From assembly GCF_900142955.1 (NCBI RefSeq), contig NZ_FRCP01000005.1, positions 124,001 to 188,000 on the forward strand: a stretch of 64,000 bases of DNA. The letters are read 5' to 3'. Below the pieces are notes generated by a model. The model was not told the DNA's origin and did no database searches. It was given only the letters and a program-made list of their open reading frames with translations. Both the position numbers and the translations under genes were made by a program. The DNA comes from Anaerosporobacter mobilis DSM 15930 (GTDB taxonomy: Bacteria > Bacillota > Clostridia > Lachnospirales > Lachnospiraceae). This document shows, piece by piece, positions 17,821 through 26,870 of this stretch; position 1 is the first letter of the stretch; every line of letters starts with the position of its first letter.

Positions 17821-19293
17821 TTATTTCTTATCTGATAAGAAGAATTTTTGAATTACTTTTCCTAGATAATCTTTGAATTTAGCTTCCTTTACTTGCTTAA
17901 CCGCAACAATATCTATGGAACCTATTTTCTTTCCATTGTATGTATATACGATTTCACCAAGTTTACTACCTTCTTCAATAGGGGCAGTAATTTCCTCTAC
18001 CATAGTAATTTCCTTTTTAATCTCATCTGGATTTGTATTCGTTAAACACAGATAATGAAATTCTCCATTAGGCTTACCTTCAACGGTTTCTTCCAGGCCT
18101 TTCTTTACCTTAACTGGTTCAATTGTCAGCTCCTTATGGTCATCAATGAATAGACTACAATTAGCAAAACCGTAATCTAATAGTTTAGCTGCTTCGACAA
18201 ATCTTTGTAATGGATTAGGATTCCCCATTACTACTGCAATCATATCCATACCATTGCGGTTTGCTGATGCAGATAGGCAATATTTCGCCTTTCCAGTTGA
18301 TCCAGTCTTAAGACCTGTTATTCCCTTATATGTACGAACAAGTTTATTGGTATTCGTAAGCCCAAACTCACTAGTTCCCTTCTTCGTTGTATGTGTAATC
18401 GTATCCATCCAAACTGTTGAATAGTTACTAATTTCAGGATGTTTTGTAATAAGTTCTCTAGACATAAGCGCTACATCTAGCGCACTTGAATAATGATCTG
18501 CTACATCTAATCCACAGCTATTCACAAAATGCGTATTCTTCATTCCTAATTCTTGTGCTTTCTGATTCATACGATTAACGAATTCCTCTTCTGATCCAGC
18601 TACATATTCAGCCATAGCAACACAAGCATCATTCGCACTTGCAATACTAATACATTTGATCATATCATTTACCGTTTGCGTCTCATAAGGTTCAAGATAA
18701 ACCTGCGATCCTCCCATGGAAGCAGCATGCTCACTTACACTAACAGAATCCTCTAATTTAATTTTTCCAGAATCAATCGCATCAAAGATAAGTAACATAG
18801 TCATTATCTTAGTTATACTAGCTGGTTCTACTTGCTTATCCATATCCTTCGAATACAGTATTGCTCCAGTTGAAGCTTCCATAAGTACGACACTATTGGA
18901 ATCTAATGTAAAACCAATGTCTGATTGTACAACCTGTACATTTTGTGTATCGCTCTCTGTTGATTCATTTGTATCACTATTTTCTTTTTGTTCATTTGTA
19001 TCAATTTGCGTTGCTTTTTCTTCTTGCTTATCTTCCTTTTTATCTTCTTGTTGTGAATCTTCGTTTGTCGTCTTCTCTTCTTGCTGTGAATCTTCTTTCT
19101 TTTCATTTGATTCTTTCTTTTGCTCATTCACCCCATCATTGGTTTTATCCTTGTTCGTATCATCCTGTGTGCTTAGCAACTTACTGCTTTTTGACACTTG
19201 TCTGCTAATGGTTGATGCACTAACAACACTAGATGCAACCATTACTAATAATACAAGAAGTGCGATTAACTTATATAGCCTCTTCCTAATCAT
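17821..19293 (-). CDS. D-alanyl-D-alanine carboxypeptidase (PBP5/DacF type)
   Basis: 490 residues, a low-molecular-mass penicillin-binding protein that trims pentapeptide from peptidoglycan. A signal peptide (about 1-27) is followed by an unusual linker of about 80 residues rich in Glu, Lys, Gln, Asp and Asn (for example KEDSQQEEKTTNEDSQQED). The S11 domain then carries SITK (nucleophile Ser), SAN and KTG (LKTGSTGK). A C-terminal beta domain follows, with a basic tail (KVIQKFFLSDKK) that may associate with the membrane. GAGGG precedes the ATG. The choice among DacA, DacB and DacF is open. Confidence 0.93.
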   Translation of the reverse strand: MIRKRLYKLIALLVLLVMVASSVVSASTISRQVSKSSKLLSTQDDTNKDKTNDGVNEQKKESNEKKEDSQQEEKTTNEDSQQEDKKEDKQEEKATQIDTNEQKENSDTNESTESDTQNVQVVQSDIGFTLDSNSVVLMEASTGAILYSKDMDKQVEPASITKIMTMLLIFDAIDSGKIKLEDSVSVSEHAASMGGSQVYLEPYETQTVNDMIKCISIASANDACVAMAEYVAGSEEEFVNRMNQKAQELGMKNTHFVNSCGLDVADHYSSALDVALMSRELITKHPEISNYSTVWMDTITHTTKKGTSEFGLTNTNKLVRTYKGITGLKTGSTGKAKYCLSASANRNGMDMIAVVMGNPNPLQRFVEAAKLLDYGFANCSLFIDDHKELTIEPVKVKKGLEETVEGKPNGEFHYLCLTNTNPDEIKKEITMVEEITAPIEEGSKLGEIVYTYNGKKIGSIDIVAVKQVKEAKFKDYLGKVIQKFFLSDKK

Positions 19294-19362
19294 TTTTCCC
19301 TCTTCTAATATTCGTAAGTATTACTATATTTTAATCAGCTTATCTTAAAAATATGACAATTA

Positions 19363-19908
19363 CTATTCGACTTTTAGTTTACATGTAAGCTTTTTCCCAT
19401 GTGTTTTAGCAGTTATTACTACTGTCCCTTTCCTTTTGGCGGTCACATATCCATAATCATTCACGTAAGCTATGGAAGAATCACTTGATTTCCAAGCAAC
19501 AATACTTATGATTCCATCCCCTTCGATATGAAATTGATACTTCTCCCCCACCTCAAGTGTTAAAGTTTTTCTATTAATTGCTATAACCCGTACTTTACAT
19601 CGTAACGTTTTCTTACCTACTTTCGCAGTAATAAAGGTTACCCCTGGCTTCTTAGCAAATATCTTACCATTAAGGTTCACATATGCAACTTTAAAATCTT
19701 TTGAACTATAATGTACCCTTTTATTAATAGAAAAAACAGACAACCGAAATGTATCTCCTTTTTCCAAAACGATACTTTCTTTGTTCAGGTGTAAGGAAAA
19801 TGGCAAATCGGGCATATCCAAAAAATATACTGATGTCCTTTGGTATAAAAAGTTCCCAACCAACAAAATACTAATTGCAATGACTACAATTTTCATAATT
19901 TTTCGCAA
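19363..19908 (-). CDS. Membrane-anchored protein with two bacterial Ig-like (Big_2) domains
   Basis: 181 residues. An N-terminal hydrophobic helix (about 5-22) acts as signal or anchor. Two Big_2 repeats follow: the first from about LNKESIVLEKGDTFRL to KTLRCKVRVI, the second from NRKTLTLEVGEKYQF to GKKLTCKLKVE, each with the typical VNxxGxIxAKxxGxxxITA strand pattern. Such domains usually extend adhesins; here there is no other domain, so the function is unknown. The start is a TTG at 19908, seven to nine bases after AGGATGTG; an ATG four codons on is the alternative. Confidence 0.8.
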   Translation of the reverse strand: MRKIMKIVVIAISILLVGNFLYQRTSVYFLDMPDLPFSLHLNKESIVLEKGDTFRLSVFSINKRVHYSSKDFKVAYVNLNGKIFAKKPGVTFITAKVGKKTLRCKVRVIAINRKTLTLEVGEKYQFHIEGDGIISIVAWKSSDSSIAYVNDYGYVTAKRKGTVVITAKTHGKKLTCKLKVE

Positions 19909-19958
19909 TGATAATCACATCCTAATAAATGTTTTATTTTTAATTTATGGAAAATCCT

Positions 19959-19987
19959 TGACATAATTTATCAATCATCCTACAATA
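19959..19987 (+). promoter_or_regulatory. Promoter of the Na+/Ca2+ exchanger gene
   Basis: TTGACA, 17 bases, TACAAT on the + strand, followed by a leader of about 60 bases. This is one of the closest matches to the sigma-A consensus in the window. Confidence 0.8.
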
Positions 19988-20051
19988 TTTTTTGACTATT
20001 TTATCATTTATATATAGTTATAGAAAATTACTCGAAAGAAAAGGTGAATTT

Positions 20052-20996
20052 ATGCAAATAATTATTCAACTACTCCTTCTAGCCTTAGGATTTGTACTTC
20101 TTATTAAAGGTGCAGACAAGTTTGTAGAAGGATCATCAAAAATTGCCGACAAATTCCATATTCCACAACTTGTCATCGGTTTAACCATTGTTGCCTTCGG
20201 TACAAGTGCTCCAGAAGCTGCAGTAAGTATCAATGCTGCGCTTAATGCAAATGCAGACATCGCAATAAGTAATGTCTTGGGTAGTAACATATTCAATATC
20301 CTAATCATTATAGGTATTACGTGCATAATCCTTCCATTAAGCATTCAAAAATCAACACTATACTTTGAGTTACCATATGTAATTATTACGACTTCGGTCC
20401 TACTCTTACTTGGATTAGATGGTAAACTTAGTTTCATTGATGGTGTAATTCTTTGGATAATGTTCATTGTGTTCTTCCTATACTTAATCAGGTTATCAAA
20501 ATCTGGGAAGGCACAAATGGATGACGTCCCGGAAGCTAATGAAAAGGATAAAATGCCCCTATTAATATTAATAACAATTCTTGGTATGGCAGCTATCATT
20601 ATCGGTAGTGATTTAACAGTCGACAGTGCATCGAAAATTGCTGAAATCTTCGGTATGAGCCCTCGTTTTATCGGCTTGACAATCGTTGCTTTTGGTACAT
20701 CCTTACCAGAACTAATTACTTCTATTACTGCTGCTAAGAAAGGAAAAGACGACATTGCAGTTGGTAACATTGTTGGTAGTAACTTATTCAATATCTTATT
20801 CGTACTGTCAACAACTTCTCTGATAACACCAATCAACTTTGCAAGAAGTTTCATCGTTGATGCCCTTGTAGCAATAGCTGCTGCTGTAATTTTACTTGTC
20901 TGTGTATTCCGTGACCGTAAGGTTGGAAAAACTGGTGGTATTATTATGATTACTTGTTATGTTGCATATTTTGGTTATCTTGTATTTTTAAGATAA
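20052..20996 (+). CDS. Calcium/sodium antiporter (YrbG/CaCA family)
   Basis: 314 residues, about ten transmembrane segments in two inverted halves. Each half carries the alpha-repeat signature: GLTIVAFGTSAPEAAVS with SNVLGSNIFNI, and GLTIVAFGTSLPELITS with GNIVGSNLFNI. These glutamates bind the exchanged cations. A cytosolic loop rich in charge (about residues 155-175) separates the halves. The frame is open from 19992, but AAAGGTG sets the start at 20052 (MQIIIQ), immediately before the first membrane helix. It is a single-gene transcript with its own promoter and terminator. Confidence 0.94.
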   Translation: MQIIIQLLLLALGFVLLIKGADKFVEGSSKIADKFHIPQLVIGLTIVAFGTSAPEAAVSINAALNANADIAISNVLGSNIFNILIIIGITCIILPLSIQKSTLYFELPYVIITTSVLLLLGLDGKLSFIDGVILWIMFIVFFLYLIRLSKSGKAQMDDVPEANEKDKMPLLILITILGMAAIIIGSDLTVDSASKIAEIFGMSPRFIGLTIVAFGTSLPELITSITAAKKGKDDIAVGNIVGSNLFNILFVLSTTSLITPINFARSFIVDALVAIAAAVILLVCVFRDRKVGKTGGIIMITCYVAYFGYLVFLR

Positions 20997-21030
20997 ATAC
21001 TACTAACGTAATCTATAACTATAGATATTA

Positions 21031-21071
21031 AAGAAAGACAGTTTTCTATTCATAGAAAACTGTCTTTCTTT
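21031..21071 (+). terminator. Terminator of the exchanger gene
   Basis: AAAGAAAGACAGTTTTCTA (21031-21049) pairs with TAGAAAACTGTCTTTCTTT (21053-21071), loop TTC-like, followed by T-rich DNA. The remainder up to 21311 is AT-rich and I see no gene in it. Confidence 0.9.
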
Positions 21072-21311
21072 TTATCTATTTACCACACGATAACCTAAAT
21101 CCTCACAACTTGTCCAATATATTACATAAACTGATACCAATTTATCATTTATTTCCTATCCAATATTATGTATTATAATAATATAAAGATTCGTATGTCA
21201 AAAGTTCTTAATTAAAAATTATCTGAATCATTATTTAAAAATCTATTGTGAAGACTTACTAATAACTAAAATAACAATCCAAAGCGACATAATCAAATTA
21301 GGAGGATTTAT

Positions 21312-22172
21312 ATGAGATTACATACTTATAAAAATGCACAATCTTTCTTAAAGGCTAATCAACCTTTATTAGTTGATAACGAAGCTTTAACACAATTAAT
21401 CATCTATAATGCCTTGCAAAAACTCACTGTCCCCTCATGTAACACCTGTTTCTTTGGTACAATAACTGAATGCAATCAAGTAATCCTACTCTTTTCCAAC
21501 GTAACTCCTTATAATCTTCAGATCGTTGCTCCTATAGAAGAGAAACCTTTACTGCAAGCTGCCATTAAATTGCTAATAAAGTACCTCCTAGAAATTAATA
21601 TTCCTGTTAAAGGAATAAGTGGCAACTCAGTAATATGTAATAACTTCATAACTTATTATACTAAGAAATCACCTTCTTCCATATTCAAAGAATACTTAAG
21701 AAGCGATATCTTAGAGTTGCGTGATGTACAAACAATCAATATCCCCAATGGATTTTTCCGCCAAGCTGAGCTATCTGATCTAGATACCATCACTCACTGG
21801 AATGTATTATTCGGAAATGATGTTTTAGATTTACGTTTAGAATATGATCGTATCATTGATATGGTTAAGGAACAAATCAATAATAATTTATACTATTTAT
21901 TTTTCAATACCGATAACATTCCAGTATCTATGGCCTGTACTACAAGGAAATTACTAAACGGTTCTTCTATTAGCTATGTCTATACAGCAAACAATTACCG
22001 CGGCCTTGGCTATGCTACTGCCATTATGTATCATTTGAGCAAATCTATTCTTGAACAAGGAAATCAATTCTGTACTTTGTTTGTAGACAAGAAAAACCAG
22101 GCAGCCAATAGAGTTTATCACAAAACCGGCTATAAGGTTATAGCTGAAAATTACAACTACTATCTCACCTAA
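21312..22172 (+). CDS. GNAT-family N-acetyltransferase, two-domain
   Basis: 286 residues. The C-terminal half (about 150-286) is a GNAT domain: the motif A segment SISYVYTANNYRGLGYATAI binds acetyl-CoA (the Q/RxxGxG/A-like loop reads YRGLGYA), followed by LFVDKKNQAANRVYHKTGYKV. The N-terminal half is a diverged GNAT-like domain of unknown role, an arrangement seen in many Firmicute GNAT proteins. The substrate is unknown. AGGAGG lies six bases before the ATG. Its TAA overlaps the stop codon of the convergent lipoprotein gene. Confidence 0.88.
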   Translation: MRLHTYKNAQSFLKANQPLLVDNEALTQLIIYNALQKLTVPSCNTCFFGTITECNQVILLFSNVTPYNLQIVAPIEEKPLLQAAIKLLIKYLLEINIPVKGISGNSVICNNFITYYTKKSPSSIFKEYLRSDILELRDVQTINIPNGFFRQAELSDLDTITHWNVLFGNDVLDLRLEYDRIIDMVKEQINNNLYYLFFNTDNIPVSMACTTRKLLNGSSISYVYTANNYRGLGYATAIMYHLSKSILEQGNQFCTLFVDKKNQAANRVYHKTGYKVIAENYNYYLT

Positions 22173-22699
22173 TGATTGGGAGAATTTGGTGTGTTCATCT
22201 CATTCGAGGAATACGTACTGTTCGGACTATTGGATTCCACTGGAGTGTTTGATGTATTAGGAGAATTAGACGTATTCCCTTTATTAGTATCATTTGGAGC
22301 ATTCGTAGTATTTGATTCATTCGCATTATTCGGATTATTTGAGGAATTCGGATTGTTCGTATCATTTGGCACATTAGAAACATTAGAACTATTTGGTTCA
22401 TTCGGTTTATTAGGCTTCTCTGAGTCATTGGATTCATTAGATTCATTGGATTCATTCGTTTTACTGGATTTACTCATTTCATTATTGTTACTAACATTGC
22501 TTGTTTGTTGGTTATATTCCTCAGTCACAGCACCTCCTTTTATTGTATCACTATCCTCTTTATTATTTGATGTCGCAGTACTCTTTTCCGTTCTATTATC
22601 ATTATTATTATTCGAATTACTTTGACAAGCACTTAGTGTTAATACTAGTATACTACATATTAGGAAGTAACTAAGGATCTTCTTTTTTGTCTTAACCAT
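22169..22699 (-). CDS. Lipoprotein with Asn/Ser/Pro-rich repeat region
   Basis: 176 residues. A basic start and hydrophobic helix end in the lipobox LTLSAC, so Cys25 should be lipidated and the protein displayed outside. The rest has no globular sequence: it is built of degenerate three-residue units, mostly x-Ser-Asn and x-Pro-Asn, for example NESNESNESN, NDTNNPNSSN and SPNTSNTP. Codons for Asn dominate. The region resembles a wall-spanning stalk or glycan-rich spacer. AGGGGG precedes the ATG. The opposite strand is also open over 450 bases because of the repeats; the lipobox and ribosome site identify this strand as coding. Confidence 0.85.
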   Translation of the reverse strand: MVKTKKKILSYFLICSILVLTLSACQSNSNNNNDNRTEKSTATSNNKEDSDTIKGGAVTEEYNQQTSNVSNNNEMSKSSKTNESNESNESNDSEKPNKPNEPNSSNVSNVPNDTNNPNSSNNPNNANESNTTNAPNDTNKGNTSNSPNTSNTPVESNSPNSTYSSNEMNTPNSPNH

Positions 22700-22751
22700 C
22701 TTTCCCCCTATATTCTATATAAATAATGTTTCATTATATTTCACTTAAGAT

Positions 22752-22780
22752 TTGACTTATTATCTGAAAACGTATACAAT
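22752..22780 (+). promoter_or_regulatory. Promoter of the DAHP synthase gene
   Basis: TTGACT, 17 bases, TACAAT on the + strand. It leaves a leader of about 157 bases with a small hairpin AGAAACT/AGTTTCT near 22875-22893. I do not recognise a riboswitch or T-box in this leader. Confidence 0.7.
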
Positions 22781-22943
22781 AGACTTCGACATATTAACGT
22801 ATTATTATACGCAATTGTTTCATATTATTCATGGATTATTAGTAGGTATAACTTTCAGCTCTCAATATAATTAAGAGAAACTAGTTAGTTTCTAATATAT
22901 TACCATAATTCTTATGAATTTTAAATAGTAAAGGAGAATTAGA

Positions 22944-23972
22944 ATGAGTTTCAAAATAATCAAAGAAGTAATGTCCCCATCAGAATTAAAACAAGCCTTA
23001 CCAGTTCCAGCTGAACATGCTAAATGGAAGGCAAATCGCGACGAAATGATCAAAAAAGCCCTTACAGGTGAATCAGATAAATTTCTAGTTATTATTGGTC
23101 CTTGTTCTGCAGATAATGAAGATTCTGTATGTGACTACATAAATCGTCTTGCAAAAGTTCAAGATAAAGTATCTGACAAATTAATAATTATTCCTCGTAT
23201 CTACACAAACAAGCCTAGAACAACTGGAGAAGGCTATAAAGGAATCGTTCATCAACCAAACCCAGAGAAAGAACCTGATCTTAAGGAAGGTTTAATGGCT
23301 ATGAGAAGAATGCATCTACGCGCTATTGCCGAAACTGGTCTTGCTGCCGCTGATGAGATGCTATACCCAGAAAACTGGCCTTATGTAGACGATATCTTAT
23401 CCTATGTAGCTGTTGGTGCTCGTTCTGTTGAAGATCAGCAACATAGACTCACTATCAGTGGTATGGATGTTGCTGCCGGTATGAAGAATCCTACAAGTGG
23501 TGACCTTTCTGTAATGTTAAACTCTGTTGTCGCAGCACAATGTAGTCACACTTTCCTATATCGTGCATTCGAAGTAGAAACTTCAGGAAACCCACTCGCT
23601 CATACAATCCTTCGTGGAGCTGTTAACAAACATGGTCAATCAATTCCTAATTATCACTATGAAGATTTAATTCGTCTAGTTGATATGTATGGGGAAAGAG
23701 ACTTACAAAATCCAGCTGCTATCGTTGATGCAAACCATGCAAATTCTAATAAATTATACGACCAACAACCTCGTATCATTAAAGAAATTCTTCACAGCCG
23801 TAAAGTATCTAATGATATTGCAACTCTTGTAAAAGGTGTAATGATTGAAAGTTACATCGAACCAGGTTGTCAAAAGATTTCTGACCACATCTACGGCAAA
23901 TCAATTACTGATCCTTGTTTAGGTTGGAAAGAAACAGAAGCATTATTATATACTATCGCTGAACAAGTATAA
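22944..23972 (+). CDS. aroF: 3-deoxy-7-phosphoheptulonate synthase (class I, AroF/G/H type)
   Basis: 342 residues. It joins phosphoenolpyruvate and erythrose 4-phosphate, the first shikimate step. Family segments are IIGPCSADNEDSV, PRIYTNKPRTTGEGYKG (metal/PEP site), GARSVEDQQHR and VDANHANSNK with GVMIESYIEPG. The length is that of the E. coli AroG-type subunits, so feedback control by an aromatic amino acid is likely, but which one cannot be read. AAAGGAG precedes the ATG. It is a single-gene transcript with its own promoter and a perfect terminator; the pathway partner aroQ is 16 kb away. Confidence 0.96.
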   Translation: MSFKIIKEVMSPSELKQALPVPAEHAKWKANRDEMIKKALTGESDKFLVIIGPCSADNEDSVCDYINRLAKVQDKVSDKLIIIPRIYTNKPRTTGEGYKGIVHQPNPEKEPDLKEGLMAMRRMHLRAIAETGLAAADEMLYPENWPYVDDILSYVAVGARSVEDQQHRLTISGMDVAAGMKNPTSGDLSVMLNSVVAAQCSHTFLYRAFEVETSGNPLAHTILRGAVNKHGQSIPNYHYEDLIRLVDMYGERDLQNPAAIVDANHANSNKLYDQQPRIIKEILHSRKVSNDIATLVKGVMIESYIEPGCQKISDHIYGKSITDPCLGWKETEALLYTIAEQV

Positions 23973-23975
23973 GAT

Positions 23976-24006
23976 AAAAGGCTGTTGCAATTGCAACAGC
24001 CTTTTT
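23976..24006 (+). terminator. Terminator of the DAHP synthase gene
   Basis: AAAAGGCTGTTGCAA pairs perfectly with TTGCAACAGCCTTTT, followed by a T run. It shares its GGCTGTTGCAA arm with other terminators in the window. Confidence 0.93.
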
Positions 24007-24052
24007 ATTATCAATTCATATGTAGATAAATACCGTCAAATAAATTTCTAAG

Positions 24053-24673
24053 CTACTGCTTCATAATCCACTCAACAACATTCCTTACTAACGCACTATT
24101 AATATAGGTTTCAACGATACAACCAATCCACAGAAATAACAATAACAACAGAATAATAGGTAAGTATTCCCTTGTTAAACTTTTCTTTCCTTTAAACGAG
24201 ACTTTACTACTAAAATATAAATTCTCGCATAAGTCATAGCCTTTCTTAACCATCAGGATATATACAGGTATGTATATTATACATTGCGGAAAAATATAAG
24301 CAAAATAAACAATGATTCCTTTGAATCCATAGCACAATATCGAACTAGATAATGCAAATCCTATACATATACCCTTATATGTGATTAACAAGGATAATAA
24401 AGGCATCCCAAACACCATACAGCAACTAATCCATACAAAAATAAATTCCTTTAGTCTACTAGTAATTATGTATTTCATCAGACTACCATAATTGATTTTG
24501 ATCAGATTTACATTGGTACCAAAATAGCGGTTAATCGTCTCCAAATCATTCAGATAGAATCTTTGTAATATATTTGCTGCTATAGTCCCAAGTACAATAC
24601 CAATTAATAAAAGGATTGCTGCAAGGCGATAAATTCCTATTCGATTCTTCAACATATTCATAGTACTCTTCAT
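24053..24673 (-). CDS. spoIIM: Stage II sporulation protein M family membrane protein
   Basis: 206 residues with about five transmembrane segments. The first helix LAAILLLIGIVLGTIAAN and the later RLKEFIFVWISCCMVFGMP and ITYKGICIGFALSSSIL segments match SpoIIM, part of the DMP complex that drives forespore engulfment through peptidoglycan remodelling. It lies 71 bases behind nudF; spoIIM and nudF are also near neighbours in Bacillus, which supports the call. GGGAGG precedes the ATG. No spoIID or spoIIP is in the window. Confidence 0.88.
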   Translation of the reverse strand: MKSTMNMLKNRIGIYRLAAILLLIGIVLGTIAANILQRFYLNDLETINRYFGTNVNLIKINYGSLMKYIITSRLKEFIFVWISCCMVFGMPLLSLLITYKGICIGFALSSSILCYGFKGIIVYFAYIFPQCIIYIPVYILMVKKGYDLCENLYFSSKVSFKGKKSLTREYLPIILLLLLFLWIGCIVETYINSALVRNVVEWIMKQ

Positions 24674-24744
24674 ACAGTTTCCTCCCTTAACAAAAATGTA
24701 CTAGTTATACTATGATATGTTGGAAGACTAGAAAAAATGATTGC

Positions 24745-25278
24745 TTATAGACTTCTTTTCGCTTTATAGGACATGATTGCGGCAATCGTCTTAGCATCTT
24801 CTATCGTCCCATTGAAAATCATCTCTACAAGTTCCTCTAAAGTATATCGTTCAACACTTACAAACTCATCATCATCTAGATGTTGTTTTGATGGAATTAA
24901 TTCCGTTGAATAATAGATTCCTATCTTCTCATTACAAAAGGCTACCGTTGTATATAGGTCGATAAGATGTTCTACGTGCTCTGTACGGTATCCAGTTTCC
25001 TCTTCTAGTTCTCGAATTGCACAAGTCATCATATCTTCTTCTGGCTCTTTACCACCAGCTGGTATTTCTAATGTATATTTTTCTATTGCATTTCGGTACT
25101 GGCGTACCATTAAAATCTTTCCATTCTCATCTACAGGAATTATTGCTGCTGCTCCTTTATGATTAATGAGATCCCATTCTACTATTTTTTTGTTTGGTAA
25201 TTCCATTGTATCCGAATAGAATTCTACAATAGCTCCCTTATGTTTTAATTCTCGTTTTACTCTCTTATATTCTTCCAT
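24745..25278 (-). CDS. nudF: NUDIX hydrolase, ADP-ribose pyrophosphatase
   Basis: 177 residues. The Nudix box is complete: GGKEPEEDMMTCAIRELEEE then TGYR, beginning near residue 75. The upstream GKILMVRQYRNAIEKYTLEIPAG is typical of ADP-ribose pyrophosphatases, which cleave ADP-ribose to AMP and ribose 5-phosphate. The ribosome site GAAAGGAG is 12 bases from the ATG, rather long, but no better in-frame start is available. First gene of a nudF-spoIIM pair with a good promoter. Confidence 0.93.
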   Translation of the reverse strand: MEEYKRVKRELKHKGAIVEFYSDTMELPNKKIVEWDLINHKGAAAIIPVDENGKILMVRQYRNAIEKYTLEIPAGGKEPEEDMMTCAIRELEEETGYRTEHVEHLIDLYTTVAFCNEKIGIYYSTELIPSKQHLDDDEFVSVERYTLEELVEMIFNGTIEDAKTIAAIMSYKAKRSL

Positions 25279-25344
25279 AGTATAATCATGCTCCTTTCAA
25301 AATTATTAAACCTAGTCAAATGTAAAACTCTTCTTACCGTCGAC

Positions 25345-25373
25345 AATATATCAGCTTTTAAACGATACGTCAA
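25345..25373 (-). promoter_or_regulatory. Promoter of nudF-spoIIM
   Basis: TTGACG, 17 bases, TATATT on the - strand, about 65 bases ahead of nudF. Confidence 0.7.
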
Positions 25374-25456
25374 TTTGTGCTTATAAAGCTATTGACTAAC
25401 GTGCTATAATACATAACACTCTACTCAATAAGTAATAGTTTAATCCTAAAAGGTAG

Positions 25457-25545
25457 AAAAGTCTATACAATATCATCGTATTAAAGTAACAGAATGATAT
25501 TATATAGACTTTGTATTACTTTATGATAGAATCACAGATTCCATC
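25457..25545 (-). terminator. Two tandem hairpins downstream of the aminotransferase gene
   Basis: AAAGTCTATACAATATCAT (from about 25457) pairs with ATGATATTATATAGACTTT, with one mismatch, and nearer the gene TATGATAGAATC pairs with GATTCCATCATA. Both lie within 120 bases behind the aminotransferase stop. The larger hairpin is the likelier terminator. Confidence 0.65.
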
Positions 25546-25578
25546 ATAATAAACTTTACTATTACATAGGTTTTATAT

Positions 25579-26778
25579 TTACGCTAAATCATTGATGAAT
25601 TTTTCAATTCTATCCAATCCTTTTTGGATTTGTTCCAATGAAATTGCATAGGATAAACGAATATGATCATCAAATCCAAAGTCTGCACATGGAATAACTG
25701 CAACATTATAGTCATCGATTAATATAGCTGCAAGTTTACTAACTGTTTCAACTTTTTCTCCTTTGTATGATTTATTCAACAAATTACTGATATCGATAAA
25801 ACAGTAAAATGCTCCTGTAGGCTCTACCGTGTCAATTAAAGGCATCTTGCTTAAGCGATCATACATATATTCTCTACGTTTGTTGAACTCATATTTCATT
25901 ACTTCAACCGTCTTCTGAGGCCCTGTTAAAGCTTCAACCGTAGCTTTTTGTGCTATTGAGTTAGGGTTTGAAGTTTGATGGCTTTGTATACTTCCCATCA
26001 ATTTGGCAATTTCAACTGATGACCCAGTATAACCAATTCTCCAGCCCGTCATTGCATAACTCTTAGCGACACCACTACATGTAATTGTTCTCTTATAGAT
26101 CTCTTCTCCCAATGAACCAATACTTACATGCACATCTTCACCATAGATTAAGTTTTCGTACATCTCATCAGCAATAACATAGATATCTTTCTTAACAACA
26201 ACCTCTGCAATGGCTTGTAATTCTTCTTTTGAATATACCATACCTGTAGGGTTATTAGGAGTATTCAAGATAACAGCTTTCGTTTTTTCCGTACAGGCTT
26301 CTTCCAATTGCTTAGCTGTTAATTTGTAATTCTGTGTTTTATCACATCTTACCACAACAGGAACACCACCCGATAACTTAATAATCTCTGGGTAACTTAA
26401 CCAGAAAGGTGCAGGTATAATTACTTCATCTTCAGGGTTTAAAATTGCAGTAAAGATATTCGTTAAAGAATGTTTTCCACCGTTACTGATAACGATTTGA
26501 TTTGGTTGGTATTGTAATTTATTAAAATTAGCAAACTTAGTACAGATTGCTTTCTTCAATTCTTCAATACCAGCTGCTGGTGTATATTTAGTAAATCCAT
26601 CATGAATTGCTTTGATCGCAGCATTATTAATATTCTCAGGGGTATTAAAATCTGGCTCTCCAGCTCCAAATCCTACTACATCGATACCTTGTGCCTTCAA
26701 TTCCTTTGCCTTTGCAGTTATTGCTAATGTTGATGAAGGTTTAACTTCTTGTGCCTTCCTTGATAATGTTAAAGCCAT
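25579..26778 (-). CDS. aspC: Pyridoxal-phosphate aspartate aminotransferase (class I)
   Basis: 399 residues, fold type I aminotransferase of subgroup Ib (AspB-like). Visible features are GAGEPDFNTPENI, NGGKHSLTNIF, TPNNPTGMVYS (Asn contacting PLP), ADEMYENLIYG (Asp for the pyridine nitrogen), the Schiff-base Lys in SGVAKSYAMTGWRIGY, and the C-terminal Arg in DHIRLSYA, which grips the substrate carboxylate. It should interconvert aspartate/2-oxoglutarate and oxaloacetate/glutamate. It has its own promoter; AGGGTAGG precedes the ATG. Confidence 0.93.
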   Translation of the reverse strand: MALTLSRKAQEVKPSSTLAITAKAKELKAQGIDVVGFGAGEPDFNTPENINNAAIKAIHDGFTKYTPAAGIEELKKAICTKFANFNKLQYQPNQIVISNGGKHSLTNIFTAILNPEDEVIIPAPFWLSYPEIIKLSGGVPVVVRCDKTQNYKLTAKQLEEACTEKTKAVILNTPNNPTGMVYSKEELQAIAEVVVKKDIYVIADEMYENLIYGEDVHVSIGSLGEEIYKRTITCSGVAKSYAMTGWRIGYTGSSVEIAKLMGSIQSHQTSNPNSIAQKATVEALTGPQKTVEVMKYEFNKRREYMYDRLSKMPLIDTVEPTGAFYCFIDISNLLNKSYKGEKVETVSKLAAILIDDYNVAVIPCADFGFDDHIRLSYAISLEQIQKGLDRIEKFINDLA

Positions 26779-26870
26779 ATTGTGTACCTACCCTTTCTAA
26801 CTAAATGCAATGAAATATTCCATTTTTTATGATTTTATCTATGTATTTTCCTATTTATCTTTCTTTCATT

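Noticed and set aside
22176..22625. A 149-codon open frame on the + strand opposite the lipoprotein gene.
   Set aside because: It is hydrophobic low complexity mirroring the Asn/Ser repeats, with no ribosome site; the - strand has a lipobox, AGGGGG and a proper start.
22781..22943. Leader of the DAHP synthase gene as a T-box or aromatic-acid riboswitch.
   Set aside because: No T-box sequence (TGGNACCGCG-like) and no anti-terminator/terminator pair; only a small hairpin.
25364..25378. ACGTCAATTTG resembles the inner arm of the 10-kb element.
   Set aside because: It is explained by the -35 box of the nudF promoter, and the match is only about ten bases.
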